Both the position numbers and the translations under genes were made by a program. 64,000 nucleotides of DNA from JAWKUK01 sp964402175. GTDB taxonomy: Bacteria; Planctomycetota; UBA1135; GCA-002686595. The notes below the pieces were generated by a model. The model saw only the letters and a list, made by a program, of their open reading frames with translations, made no database searches and was not told where the DNA came from. The DNA lies in NCBI GenBank assembly GCA_964402175.1, contig CAYOBN010000011.1, positions 1 through 64,000 of the forward strand, given 5' to 3'. Every line of letters begins with the position of its first letter. The first letter of the stretch is position 1. Shown in pieces: positions 9,235-17,736 of this stretch.

Positions 9235-10095
9235 TCACTCGTTCGGGTCGAACGGCGGCCCCCCGACGAGGCCGCGGGCGCAGCGTGTATCGGTCGACTG
9301 CTCGGCCGCGGCCAGCAGCGCGCGGGTGGCCTCCGTCCGCTCGCGCTCGCGGTGCCACATGTGGAACACGATGCCACGGTTGAGGAGCGCTTCGAAGCGC
9401 TGCCCCGAGCGCAGGAGCCGCAGCTCCAGGTCGCGGTCCTCGTGCCCGTACACGACCCACTCTTCGTTGAAGCCGTTGACCTCTTCGAAGACCCAGCGCG
9501 GCAGGCTGAAGTTCACACCCATCAGCTTGCGCGGGCGCGGATGCAGCGCGCGCGCGAGCGGCAGCGGGAGATGTACACCGAGGGAGAGCCTCTGGGTGTC
9601 CCTGCGCAGCCAGCTCGCGAGCAGTTTGCCGTTCCAAACGCTGTCGAAGCGGCCCGCGAGGACATCCTCGGGTTGGATCGCCGCGGAGAGGTCCGGCCCG
9701 AGCTTCACGCGCCGCCCGCAGAGCACCTTGCGCCCGTCGGCTGCACGCCAGTGATCTTCGACCCAACGCCGATGGGGGAACGAATCACCGTCGAGCATGA
9801 TGAAGTGTTCGCCCGTCGCGCGGCGGGCAGCCTCATTCATCACCCGCGCCTTACGGTAGCCCACATCTCGCTGCCAAACGTGGTGTAGCGCTGTGCCGAT
9901 CCTGGGCCGCCACGCATCGATGACGTCGCGGGTCGCAGCCCCCGATCCATCGTCTGCGACGAGGACCTCCGTCGGGAGGCGCGACTGGCGCGACAGCGCG
10001 GCGAGCACGAGCTCGAGCTCACGCGGCGCTTCGTACGTGCACACCAGCACCGAACACGTGCGCGGTGCGTTCGTTCCTTTCGGCGGAGCGCTCAT
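9235..10095 (-). CDS. GT2-family glycosyltransferase
   Basis: This 286-residue protein has a GT-A fold core. It opens with CSVLVCTYEAPRELELVLAAL, then VLVADDGSG, the acidic FIMLDGDSF (DxD-type metal site), and GVNFSLPRWVFEEVNGFNEEW followed by YGHEDRDLELRLL, the usual acceptor-side segment with the catalytic acidic residue. It should transfer an activated sugar at the cytoplasmic face; donor and acceptor are unknown. Its ATG overlaps the TGA of the upstream GT2 gene by four bases, indicating translational coupling. It lies between that gene and kdsA in the polysaccharide operon. Confidence 0.85.
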   Translation of the reverse strand: MSAPPKGTNAPRTCSVLVCTYEAPRELELVLAALSRQSRLPTEVLVADDGSGAATRDVIDAWRPRIGTALHHVWQRDVGYRKARVMNEAARRATGEHFIMLDGDSFPHRRWVEDHWRAADGRKVLCGRRVKLGPDLSAAIQPEDVLAGRFDSVWNGKLLASWLRRDTQRLSLGVHLPLPLARALHPRPRKLMGVNFSLPRWVFEEVNGFNEEWVVYGHEDRDLELRLLRSGQRFEALLNRGIVFHMWHRERERTEATRALLAAAEQSTDTRCARGLVGGPPFDPNE

Positions 10096-11063
10096 GTGAC
10101 CTGCACGAGCCCCGCGAACTTCCCCTTGGCGCGCGCCAACTTGCACGCGACGTCGAAGCGTCGCTGCGGATCGCCCGCGGTGAAGCGCGAGACCCCGTAG
10201 CGCACGACCTTCAGGACCTGCTCCCCTGTCTGCAACGCGCAGCGCAAGGGGGTCCGCGCGGACCGGGTGATGCGCGCCGACGCGCGCCCCTGGCGGTAAT
10301 ACCAATCCAGGAAGTACTCGCGCGTGAGCTTCTCGCGCTGCACGCGGTGTTCGACGCGCGCGCCGGGGACGTACACCACTTTGCCGCCGCGCTCCAGCAA
10401 GCGCTGGAAGAGCTCGGTCTCTTCGCCCGGGATTCCGCTGGGGCCCCAGCCGAGGTCCGTGCGGAAGCCGGAGAGCGCGTGCAGCTCTGCGAGGCGCACG
10501 GCCATGTTCCCGCCGAAGGGCGGCGGCAGACCGTCACCGACGCTCCGCGGTGTCTCGCCGAGGTCGTACGCCGCGCACGGTCCGCCGTAGGGCCGCTGGG
10601 AATGACGCGCGACGAACGGATCGACGTCCTCGGGCAGCGCCGGGACGATACGTCCGCCTGCGGCGACGACGCTCGGGTCCTGGAACGCCGCGGTGTAGGC
10701 CGCGACGAGGCCCGGCGCCGCCGTCACGTCGTCGTCGAGGAACGCGACCCACGGGCCCGAGGCCCGCGCGAGCGCGCAGTTCCGCGCCGCCGAGAGGCCC
10801 GCGCTGGGCTCGACGAGGACCTCGACCGACAGCGCGTAGGCCGCTGCTGCGGCGACCACCGCGGCCGCTGTGCCATCACTGGACCCGTTGTCGACCACGA
10901 GCAGGCGGAAGCGCCGGGTGTCCTGCGCCGCGAGGCTCCGCAGCGTCTCCAGCACGCTCTCGCGGCGGTCGCGGGTGCACACGACAACCGTCGGCACATC
11001 GGCCCCGTGGGGACACGCTGCGACCTCGGTCGAGGCGGTGCTCGGGGTCAGTGGGGCCGACAC
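10092..11063 (-). CDS. GT2-family glycosyltransferase
   Basis: This 323-residue GT-A enzyme carries PTVVVCTRDRRESVLETLRS, LLVVDNGSSDGT, GLSAARNCAL and WVAFLDDDV (metal-binding DDD), then FGGNMAVRLAEL and GWGPSGIPGEETELFQRLL. The C-terminal 70 residues are basic and may contact membrane or acceptor lipid. It resembles the family of rhamnosyl- and galactosyltransferases in O-antigen loci, but the sugar cannot be inferred. The stop overlaps the next gene's start by four bases, and the gene begins 31 bases after the aminotransferase, consistent with one operon. Confidence 0.85.
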   Translation of the reverse strand: MSAPLTPSTASTEVAACPHGADVPTVVVCTRDRRESVLETLRSLAAQDTRRFRLLVVDNGSSDGTAAAVVAAAAAYALSVEVLVEPSAGLSAARNCALARASGPWVAFLDDDVTAAPGLVAAYTAAFQDPSVVAAGGRIVPALPEDVDPFVARHSQRPYGGPCAAYDLGETPRSVGDGLPPPFGGNMAVRLAELHALSGFRTDLGWGPSGIPGEETELFQRLLERGGKVVYVPGARVEHRVQREKLTREYFLDWYYRQGRASARITRSARTPLRCALQTGEQVLKVVRYGVSRFTAGDPQRRFDVACKLARAKGKFAGLVQVT

Positions 11064-11094
11064 GCAGAGAGAGAGACGGAGTGGTGGGTGGGAC

Positions 11095-12321
11095 TCAGCG
11101 CGCGGCGAGCGCCGCGCGGACCTCGGGAGCGTGCTGGAACGCGCGCCGCACGAGCGCGGCGATACGGTCGACGGCCTCCAGCTCGACTGCGGTCCCGGTC
11201 GGCAGCGTCATGACACGCTGCGACAGGCGCTCGGTGATCGGCAGCACGAGCCGCGCCATCGGTTGCTCCGACGCGTAGGGCTCCATCCGGTGGACACCGG
11301 GATAGAAATAGCGCCGCGCGAGCACGTTCTCGGCTTCGAGGGTGCGCACCAATTCGTCGCGAGTGAGCGGCGCAACCTCCGGGTCGATCTCGACGACGAC
11401 GTAGTGGTAGTTGTGGCGCTCGCGTTCGTCGTGTTCGTACACCCGCAAACCGGGTAGACCCGACAACAGCTCGCGGTAACGCAGCCAATTGCGCCGCGTC
11501 GCGCCGACGAAGTCCTCGTAGGAGTCGAGCGAGGTCAGACCCATGATCGCGCACACCTCGGGCATCTTGCCGTTGCTGCCGAGGTGCACGACGCGGTCGA
11601 CCCCCGCGAAGCCGAAGTTGCGCATGTAGCGCATCGCCTGCGCGAGCTCGTCATCGTCCGTGGTGACCGCCCCACCCTCGAAGGTGTTGACGATCTTGGT
11701 CGCGTGGAAGCTGAAACACTCGGCCCGACCGAACGAGCCGATCATGCGCCCGCGGAAGCTGCAGCCGAACGCGTGCGCGGCGTCGAAGACGAGGGCCAGC
11801 TTGTGGCGATCGGCCACCTCTTGCAGCCCGTCGACGTCACACGCCGTACCCCAGCAGTGCACACCGACGATGCCCGTCGTCCGCGGCGTGATGAGCTCTT
11901 CGACGCGCCGCGGGTCGAGGGTGTGGGTCACCGGATCGACATCTGCGAAGACCGGCCGAATCTCCTGCCATTGCAGCGAGTGCGCCGTCGCGACGAATGT
12001 GAACGACGGCACGATGACCTCGCCCTTCATCCCGCACGCGCGCAGCATGATCTCGAGCCCGATCGTGCCGTTGGCCATCGCGATGCAGTGGCGGACACCG
12101 CAGAGCTCCGCGACGCGGCGCTCGAACGCCTGCACGTAGGGCCCGTCGTTCGTCAGCCAGCGGCGCTCGAACATGTCGTCGAGGCGCGCCTGGAAGCGCG
12201 CGCGGTCGCCGATGTTCGGGCGGCCGACGTGCAGGCGCTCTTGGAACGAGGGCGCTGCGCCGAGGATCGCCAGCGGTGGGACTGTGGCAGCCGTCGCCGG
12301 CGCCGTGGACTTCGGTTTCAT
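11095..12321 (-). CDS. DegT/DnrJ/EryC1/StrS-family sugar aminotransferase
   Basis: This 408-residue PLP enzyme is of the type that aminates keto-sugars bound to a nucleotide, making amino sugars for glycans. Visible motifs: AMANGTIGLEIMLRA (cofactor phosphate site), GEVIVPSFTFVATAHS, ADVDPVTHTLDP, VGVHCWGTACDVD, LVFDAAHAFG, and FHATKIVNTFEGGAVTT, whose lysine near residue 206 is the Schiff-base residue. Length is normal for the family. Its ATG overlaps the sulfotransferase-like gene by four bases. The neighbouring glycosyltransferases suggest that its amino sugar enters the same polysaccharide. Confidence 0.9.
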   Translation of the reverse strand: MKPKSTAPATAATVPPLAILGAAPSFQERLHVGRPNIGDRARFQARLDDMFERRWLTNDGPYVQAFERRVAELCGVRHCIAMANGTIGLEIMLRACGMKGEVIVPSFTFVATAHSLQWQEIRPVFADVDPVTHTLDPRRVEELITPRTTGIVGVHCWGTACDVDGLQEVADRHKLALVFDAAHAFGCSFRGRMIGSFGRAECFSFHATKIVNTFEGGAVTTDDDELAQAMRYMRNFGFAGVDRVVHLGSNGKMPEVCAIMGLTSLDSYEDFVGATRRNWLRYRELLSGLPGLRVYEHDERERHNYHYVVVEIDPEVAPLTRDELVRTLEAENVLARRYFYPGVHRMEPYASEQPMARLVLPITERLSQRVMTLPTGTAVELEAVDRIAALVRRAFQHAPEVRAALAAR

Positions 12322-13343
12322 GGGGTGGGGACACCGGCGAGCTTGGCCCAGGCGCCGGCGACGGCTTCGGCCTCGGCGCCTTTCGGACGCTCGCGGCGGA
12401 CAGCTTCGAACGCTGGAGGCCCACTGTAGTCGTTCGCGGGACCTGGGTCGAACGTCTGGCCGAGGGCTGCGGCGTGGCAGCCGAGGCGCTCGACGAGGGC
12501 CGCGTACGCCGCCGCAGGCGCGCTGCAGAGCGCCTCGTACTCGAGGCGCAGGGACCGATGCTCGGGCAGCTCTGCGAGCGCTGCGCGGATGTGCCGATTC
12601 GTGTGGAAGACCTGCCCCGCGACCTGCTCGGCCGGCGGCAGCGCGACGAGGTCCCAGTATTCCGGCGGCCGCGCGCCGTACCAGCGCTCGTAGCTGCCAG
12701 AGAGGCGCTTGCGCGCGTCGAGCAGCGAGCGCGCGTTGGCGACGCCGTCGCGCTCGACGTGCACGAAGAGCGCCTCGGGGAGGGCCTCCGCGAAGAACGC
12801 CAGGTCGAACTGCAGCGCCGCGGCTTTGGCGGCGAACGGCCGTTCGTACGCCTCGGTCAGGCCCGCGAGCGCCCGACGCAGCGCCGCGAGGTCGATCTCG
12901 CGGGTGCGCTCACCGAGCGGCTCGGGCTCCTGCGTCGGCAGGAAGCGCCGCCAGAACGCCTCGAAGCCGTTCACGCCGAGTGCGCCCGAGGTCCGGCCGA
13001 GCTCCGACGTGAACCCCGGCGGCTGTGGCGCGAGGTCCGCGAGCTCGTCGCGCTCGGCGTAGCGCGGGTCGAGCAGCAGGCGGTGGATCCGCGCCCCGAT
13101 CAGCGGCGTCGCGGCGAAGCGCGCCAGCAGGTTCGTCGGGTACGCGGTGAGGCCGCTGGCTGCGATCCATTGCAGGGCCAGGGTCGCTCCCGAACGCGGC
13201 GCGCCGACCACGAGCACCAATGGCCGCGCCGTCCGCGGGGCCCGGGCGAGCGCCTCCGCCTCGCCGGGCGCGAGGAGCGCGGCGAGGTCCCGCACGGCGC
13301 GCTCGAGCGCCTCGTTGGTGCGGGGGCTCTTGGCGCTCTTCAT
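12318..13343 (-). CDS. Sulfotransferase-family protein
   Basis: This 341-residue protein carries the 5'-phosphosulfate-binding loop VLVVGAPRSGATLALQWIA near residues 45-60, the hallmark of PAPS-dependent sulfotransferases. A later ALFVHVERDGVANARSLLDARK segment fits the 3'-phosphate-binding region with Arg and Ser. No signal peptide is seen, so it should act in the cytoplasm. It is the first gene of the polysaccharide operon (its 3' end overlaps the aminotransferase by four bases), so sulfation of the glycan or a glycolipid precursor is a reasonable inference. The acceptor is unknown. Confidence 0.75.
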   Translation of the reverse strand: MKSAKSPRTNEALERAVRDLAALLAPGEAEALARAPRTARPLVLVVGAPRSGATLALQWIAASGLTAYPTNLLARFAATPLIGARIHRLLLDPRYAERDELADLAPQPPGFTSELGRTSGALGVNGFEAFWRRFLPTQEPEPLGERTREIDLAALRRALAGLTEAYERPFAAKAAALQFDLAFFAEALPEALFVHVERDGVANARSLLDARKRLSGSYERWYGARPPEYWDLVALPPAEQVAGQVFHTNRHIRAALAELPEHRSLRLEYEALCSAPAAAYAALVERLGCHAAALGQTFDPGPANDYSGPPAFEAVRRERPKGAEAEAVAGAWAKLAGVPTP

Positions 13344-13570
13344 CGGGGGCTCGGGCTCGGGTGCGAGGCGCTCTGCGCCGCGCAGATGGTAGCCGCGTCG
13401 ACCCCCGATCGTGTCCGCCCGCGCGCGCGCGGTGGTCCGCTCGGGCCTCGGGACGCGGAGGGGGCGCGGGTCCGCGCGATATCAAAATGAGACAAATCCA
13501 TCGCCGGAGGTCGCCCACCGCCGCCCCCCTGACCGACGCGCGCCGGCGCTATCGTGTGCGCCCCCCTTCC
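13344..13570. promoter_or_regulatory. Divergent promoter region between the polysaccharide operon and rsmE
   Basis: These 227 noncoding bases separate the outward-facing sulfotransferase-like gene and rsmE. An A/T-richer island (GATATCAAAATGAGACAAATCC, around 13478-13499) stands out in otherwise very GC-rich DNA and is the likeliest place for promoter elements. No clear -35/-10 pair can be named. Confidence 0.35.
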
Positions 13571-14320
13571 ATGAACCTCCTGCTGCTCGACCCCGGAGAG
13601 CTCGCCGGCGACCGCGCGCGGCTCGTCGGGCGGCGGGCGGCGCACCTCCGGGAGGTCCTCGGCGTCGGCCCGGGGGACCGCGTGCGCGCGGGGATCGTCG
13701 GCGGCGGGGTCGGGGAGGCCCAGGTCCTGGCGCTGGACCCGGACGGCGCCGTCGAGGTCGCGGTGTCGTGCCAGGAGCCCCCGCCGGCGCGGGTGCCGGT
13801 CCAGCTCGTCCTCGCGGTGCCGCGGCCGAAGGTCCTGACGCGGGTGCTCGAGACGGCGGCCGCGTTCGGGGTCGAGCGCATCGACCTCGTCAACGCGTGG
13901 CGGGTCGACAAGGCGTACCTCGACAGCCCCCGGCTCGCCCCCGAGGCCGTCGCTGAAGCCGTGCGGCTCGGGGCCGAGCAGGGCGCCCAGACGCACCTGC
14001 CGGAGGTGCGGCTCCACCGGCGGCTGATGGCCTACTTCGACGGGCTCGCTGGCCTGGACGACGGCGGGGTCGGGCCGCGGCTGTGCGCCCACCCGCGCGC
14101 GGCGCTGGGCATGGGCTCCGTCGGGCTCGCGGGGGCGGCGCTCGGGACTCCCGTGACCCTCGCCATCGGACCCGAAGGCGGCTGGATCCTGCGCGAGGTC
14201 GACACGTTCGCCGCGCGCGGCTTCGCCGTCGTGTCGCTCGGGCTGCCGGTGCTGCGCGTCGAAGCCGCCATCGCAGCGGCGCTGGGTCAGCTCACGCTGC
14301 GCCTCGGCGGAGCGAGCTGA
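13571..14320 (+). CDS. rsmE: 16S rRNA (uracil-1498-N3)-methyltransferase
   Basis: This 249-residue SPOUT-family enzyme methylates N3 of U1498 in 16S rRNA using S-adenosylmethionine. The N-terminal PUA-like part includes HLREVLGVGPGDRV. The C-terminal trefoil-knot motifs are clear: LAVPRPKVLTRVLETAAAFGVERI, AIGPEGGWILREVD and LGLPVLRVEAAIAAALGQ, the canonical GPEGG and LRVETA-type SAM loops (here VEAA). I chose the ATG at 13571; upstream in-frame sequence is promoter DNA. It is a housekeeping gene set between two polysaccharide gene groups. Confidence 0.9.
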   Translation: MNLLLLDPGELAGDRARLVGRRAAHLREVLGVGPGDRVRAGIVGGGVGEAQVLALDPDGAVEVAVSCQEPPPARVPVQLVLAVPRPKVLTRVLETAAAFGVERIDLVNAWRVDKAYLDSPRLAPEAVAEAVRLGAEQGAQTHLPEVRLHRRLMAYFDGLAGLDDGGVGPRLCAHPRAALGMGSVGLAGAALGTPVTLAIGPEGGWILREVDTFAARGFAVVSLGLPVLRVEAAIAAALGQLTLRLGGAS

Positions 14321-14328
14321 GCTCGCTC
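14310..14328. terminator. Perfect 8-base hairpin with the rsmE stop codon as its loop
   Basis: GAGCGAGC (14310-14317) and GCTCGCTC (14321-14328) flank the TGA stop of rsmE. The stop of the convergent gene (14327-14329) starts inside the right arm. Probably a compact bidirectional terminator; no T-tract. Confidence 0.5.
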
Positions 14329-15508
14329 AGCCCAGGAGCTTTGCAGTGAAGCGAGCGGTCAGCGCGCGCTTCGAGGCCTCGCCGAAGCGCTCCAGCATCG
14401 CGCGGTGCTGGGCGCGGCGGGCGTCCTCGCCCAGCGGCTCGAGGCCACCCTCGAGCGCTGCGAACCCAGCGTCTGTCGGCCGCAGAGCCGTGACCTCGAT
14501 GCCGAGCTCCTTCAGCCAGGTGTAGACGGGGTTCTGCGTGTTCACGTAGAGCCGCGCGCCCTTCAGCAGCATGATGCAGACGTTGCCCACGGCTTGCTGG
14601 CGCACGTGGCCGAGGAAGACGTGCCCCGCGCTCTGCAAGAGCGCGCGGTACACATCGGGTGCGACGTAGTCGACCAATGGCACGAAGCGCTCGCCGAAGA
14701 GCGTCCGTCCTCGCTCCAGCACTGCGTCGCGGTACCACGTGTCTCCGTAGCTGAGCGGGACGATGATTCGGCGGTCATTGGCTGCGCGAGTCCGGGCCAG
14801 CAGCTCGAAGATCTCCAGGTGGTTGTTCGTCGCCGTCGCGGAGTTCCCGACGAGGACGTCGCGGCCGACCTCGGGGGTCGCAGTGAAGGGCAACGCGCCG
14901 TAGTCGGCTTCGGCGCTGCCGTAGTTCCAATCGGCGTATTCCGCGCGGAATTCGGGCACCAATCGGCGAGCCAAACGGTGCTCGACCGCCAGGACCGGGC
15001 AGAAGAGATCGACGCGCGCCAGGCGCTCGACGAGCGTCGGCGGCTGCACTCCGAAGCGCTGCGCGATGCGCTCGCGCAGGGGCAGCTTCAACTTCGGTGT
15101 GCGGTCACCGTGTGCGCCGCGGGCGTCGACGAGCGCGCGTGTCTCTGGCAAGTAGAGGCCGTCCGGGAACGCTCGCCCGAGCAATCGGTCGTAGTAGTCG
15201 AAGCCCCAGCCCAGCCACGCCACCGTGCGCCCGGGACGTAGGCGCGACAAGAGCGGCACGTCCCTGTCCTCCAAGCTGTGGAACACGACGCCGCGGCAGA
15301 GCTTCTGATTGAGCAGCGCCGGCAGACGCCGGCGCCGCACGAACTCGACATCGGGCCAGCGGATGTAACGCAGCTCGCGCGGTTTCCCCGGGAGGATATA
15401 GCGCTGCCGCCCGGGCGCAGCGGCTTCGAACTCGCGCAGCGCCATGTCGATGAACTTGTCGTCCACCAAGATGTGCGCTGCGAACGTCTCGCCTCTGCGA
15501 ATGCTCAC
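14327..15508 (-). CDS. WecF-like GT56 glycosyltransferase (4-acetamido-4,6-dideoxygalactose transferase family)
   Basis: This 393-residue protein resembles the GT56 family, whose characterised member WecF transfers Fuc4NAc to lipid II in enterobacterial common antigen synthesis. Family-like segments: VVFHSLEDRDVPLL, TVAWLGWGFDYYD, VGNSATATNNHLEIFELL, RRIIVPLSYGDTWYRD, and the C-terminal GHVFLGHVRQQAVGNVCIMLLKGARLYVNTQNPVY. The start is a GTG at 15508 that overlaps the TGA of the upstream GT2 gene (GTGA). Actual donor and acceptor are unknown. With the DegT aminotransferase and the acyltransferase nearby, an acylated amino-deoxy sugar is plausible. Confidence 0.75.
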   Translation of the reverse strand: MSIRRGETFAAHILVDDKFIDMALREFEAAAPGRQRYILPGKPRELRYIRWPDVEFVRRRRLPALLNQKLCRGVVFHSLEDRDVPLLSRLRPGRTVAWLGWGFDYYDRLLGRAFPDGLYLPETRALVDARGAHGDRTPKLKLPLRERIAQRFGVQPPTLVERLARVDLFCPVLAVEHRLARRLVPEFRAEYADWNYGSAEADYGALPFTATPEVGRDVLVGNSATATNNHLEIFELLARTRAANDRRIIVPLSYGDTWYRDAVLERGRTLFGERFVPLVDYVAPDVYRALLQSAGHVFLGHVRQQAVGNVCIMLLKGARLYVNTQNPVYTWLKELGIEVTALRPTDAGFAALEGGLEPLGEDARRAQHRAMLERFGEASKRALTARFTAKLLG

Positions 15509-16407
15509 GCGGAGACCTCCGCGAGCTCGGAACGTCCGCGCCGCCGCCGTCGCCACTTGAGGGCCATGATCCGCCACACACCCCGCGGGTGGGGGTACAG
15601 CCGCGCTGCCGCGCGCACTTCGTCCCAGCTCGGCTCGAAGCCGTAATAACGCGAATACATCTGGCAATAGAGGTCGAAACAGGCCGCCGACCCGAGCCGA
15701 GCATGGCGCGCCACGACCAGGTCCCGCGCCCGCGCGAGCTCTGCCCGCGGACGACGCGAGATCCGCCCGTGCGCGGCGCTCTGGTCCAGCGCTTGCCGCG
15801 CATCGTGCACGAGGTGCGCGACGCCGTTCGGGCCCAACATCCGCAGCCACAGGTCCAGGTCCTGCCACGCGGGGAGGTCCTCGGCGAAGCCGCCGCTCGC
15901 CGCCCACGTCGCGCGCGGAGCGAAGACCTGGTTGCCGACGCCGTTGGCGCGGCACAGGCTGCGTGCGTCCGCGACCTCGGGCTTCGAGTGTGCGACGCTG
16001 GGCGCGGCGCCCCACACGTCGTCCACGCCGTACAGGAACACGGGCGCTGGGTGCGCTGCGCGCGACGTGCGCCACGCGCGCAGAAAGGCTGCCAACCGGC
16101 CCGGCTGGAACACATCGTCGTCGTCGAGGCCCGTGACGAACTCACCAGCCGCCGCGCGCAGCGCTGCGTTGCGCGCGGCGGGCGCGCCCTGTGACACCGC
16201 TTGGTGCAGGACCCGCAGCCGCGGCTCGACCGCGCTCCACGCCGTGAGCTCGGCGCGGGTGTTGTCCTGCGAGCCGTCGTCCACCACGAGCACTTCGAGC
16301 CTCGGATGGTCCTGCGACAGCACCGACCGCAGCGCGCGCTGCAGCAGCGACCACCGATCGCGGGTCGCCACATAGACGCTGACCAGCGGCTCGCTCGGGG
16401 GCTCCAT
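15505..16407 (-). CDS. GT2-family glycosyltransferase
   Basis: This 300-residue GT-A enzyme has LVSVYVATRDRWSLLQRALRS, VLVVDDGSQDNT, GAPAARNAALRAAAG, the DDDD cluster in FVTGLDDDDVF, and an AWQDLDLWLRML acceptor motif. A basic C-terminal tail (KWRRRRRGR) may hold it at the membrane. It is translationally coupled to the downstream WecF-like gene. The 72-base gap to the divergent acyltransferase gene must hold promoters for both directions. Confidence 0.85.
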   Translation of the reverse strand: MEPPSEPLVSVYVATRDRWSLLQRALRSVLSQDHPRLEVLVVDDGSQDNTRAELTAWSAVEPRLRVLHQAVSQGAPAARNAALRAAAGEFVTGLDDDDVFQPGRLAAFLRAWRTSRAAHPAPVFLYGVDDVWGAAPSVAHSKPEVADARSLCRANGVGNQVFAPRATWAASGGFAEDLPAWQDLDLWLRMLGPNGVAHLVHDARQALDQSAAHGRISRRPRAELARARDLVVARHARLGSAACFDLYCQMYSRYYGFEPSWDEVRAAARLYPHPRGVWRIMALKWRRRRRGRSELAEVSA

Positions 16408-16479
16408 CGCGGAGACGTTACCAGGTCGGCGACCCCGCCGAGGAGCGCCGAAGCCCCGCCCTTGTTACCGTCTGCGGCC

Positions 16480-17121
16480 ATGTCGCGCCTCCGCCTCGTG
16501 CTCTGGGGAGCCTCGGGCCACGCCGCCGTCGTGGCTGAAGCCGCGCGCCTCTCGGGTGAGTTCGAGGTCGTCGGCTGCATCGACGACGTGAACCCCGTGG
16601 CGCGCCGTGTCCCAGCGGGCGAAGTGCTCGGAGGCAGCGCCCTCCTGCCCGAGCTGCTGCGCGATGGCGTCACGTGCGCCGCGATCGCGATCGGCGACAA
16701 CGCCGTGCGCGCCCGGCTCGGCGCGCGCGCGGAGGCGCTGGGTTTTGTTCTGCCGACCATCGTGCACCCGCGCGCGGTGTGCTCACCGAGCGCGTCGCTG
16801 GGGCCCGGTTGTGTGCTCGCTGCGGGCGCTATCGTAAACCCGACCGCAGTCCTCGCGCGCCTCTGCATCGTGAACACCGGTGCTACGGTCGACCACGACT
16901 GCACGCTGGCCGAGGCCGTGCACGTCTGCCCGGGCGCCCATATCGCCGGCCACGTCACGGTCGGCGCCGAGGCGCAGATCGGCGTCGGTGCGAGCGTGCG
17001 CGATCGCATCACCATCGGTGCCGGAGCCCTCGTGGGCGTCGGCGCCGCAGTCGTCGCAGACGTGCCCGCGCACGCGGTCGCTTACGGTGTCCCGGCCAAG
17101 GTCGTGCGGACGCGCGGGTGA
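16480..17121 (+). CDS. PglD/NeuD-type sugar O/N-acyltransferase
   Basis: This 213-residue protein has the two-part build of the PglD/NeuD family. An N-terminal nucleotide-sugar-binding Rossmann-like part (LVLWGASGHAAVVAEAARLSG ... VVGCIDD) is followed by a left-handed beta-helix of hexapeptide repeats from about residue 100 (CVLAAGAIVNP, LCIVNTGATVDHDCTL, VCPGAHIAGHVTVG). The NTGATVDHDC histidine is the expected general base, and the terminal VAYGVPAKVVR is typical. It should acetylate an amino sugar using acetyl-CoA, which fits the nearby aminotransferase. Confidence 0.85.
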   Translation: MSRLRLVLWGASGHAAVVAEAARLSGEFEVVGCIDDVNPVARRVPAGEVLGGSALLPELLRDGVTCAAIAIGDNAVRARLGARAEALGFVLPTIVHPRAVCSPSASLGPGCVLAAGAIVNPTAVLARLCIVNTGATVDHDCTLAEAVHVCPGAHIAGHVTVGAEAQIGVGASVRDRITIGAGALVGVGAAVVADVPAHAVAYGVPAKVVRTRG

Positions 17122-17138
17122 GCGCTGGCCGACCTCAC
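17118..17138. terminator. Short inverted repeat over two convergent stop codons
   Basis: GTGAG (17118-17122) pairs with CTCAC (17134-17138) across an 11-base loop. Each arm holds the TGA of one of the two convergent genes. The stem is short, so it is weak on its own, but it matches the arrangement at other junctions here. Confidence 0.3.
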
Positions 17139-17707
17139 AGCTTCGCGGCCAGCTCCGCCAGCGCGCGGCTCAGCATCGTGCGCACAGCGCCCTCCGACTT
17201 TCCGAGCTCGCCCGCGATCTGTGCGTGCGAGAGCCCCATCAGCCGCGCCATCAGGATCACCTCCTGCTTCTCGGGTGCGAGCTCGGTGAACGCATCTTCC
17301 ACTCGCCGCAGCTCTTCGCGCGCCGCGGCATGGGCGCTCGGTGTGTAGAGGTGGGCCAGTCCGACGAGCTCCTGTTCGTCGAGTCCGTCGCGCTCCATCG
17401 CGGGATTGCGCTTTGCGGCGCGCCAGTGTTCGGCGCGGTCCGCGATCTTGCGCATCGCAGTCGTGAAGAGCCACTTTCGGAACTCGGCTTCGCCGCCGAA
17501 GCGAAAGCGCTCCGCGTTCTCCAGCACATCGCGGCAGACCGACTGTGCCAGGTCGCTGCACGACTCCTTGGCGAGCAGCGACGGGCCCGCTTTGAGGCGC
17601 ACAAACGCCCGCAGCGCCGGCAGGTATTGCGCCAAGAGCGTCGCCACCGCGGTCTCGTCGTGGCGACTCGCGCGTTCGAGCAGCCCTTCCAGCTCGTCGG
17701 ATTGCAT
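17135..17707 (-). CDS. ECF sigma factor of the planctomycete Ser/Thr-kinase-linked type
   Basis: This 190-residue sigma-70 family protein has region 2 (AVATLLAQYLPALRAFVRLK ... SCSDLAQSVCRDVLENAERF, then FRKWLFTTAMRKIADRAEHW) and region 4 (FTELAPEKQEVILMARLMGLSHAQIAGELGKSEGAVRTMLSRAL). The SCSDLAQSVC segment replaces the usual DxxDLxQE of region 2. I chose the ATG at 17707. The gene is divergent from a Ser/Thr kinase with only 29 bases between start codons, so the promoters overlap. Such pairs are common in planctomycetes, and the kinase may control the sigma factor. Confidence 0.88.
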   Translation of the reverse strand: MQSDELEGLLERASRHDETAVATLLAQYLPALRAFVRLKAGPSLLAKESCSDLAQSVCRDVLENAERFRFGGEAEFRKWLFTTAMRKIADRAEHWRAAKRNPAMERDGLDEQELVGLAHLYTPSAHAAAREELRRVEDAFTELAPEKQEVILMARLMGLSHAQIAGELGKSEGAVRTMLSRALAELAAKL

Positions 17708-17736
17708 CTTCGGAGCGTACCATTCGCGCCGTCCCC

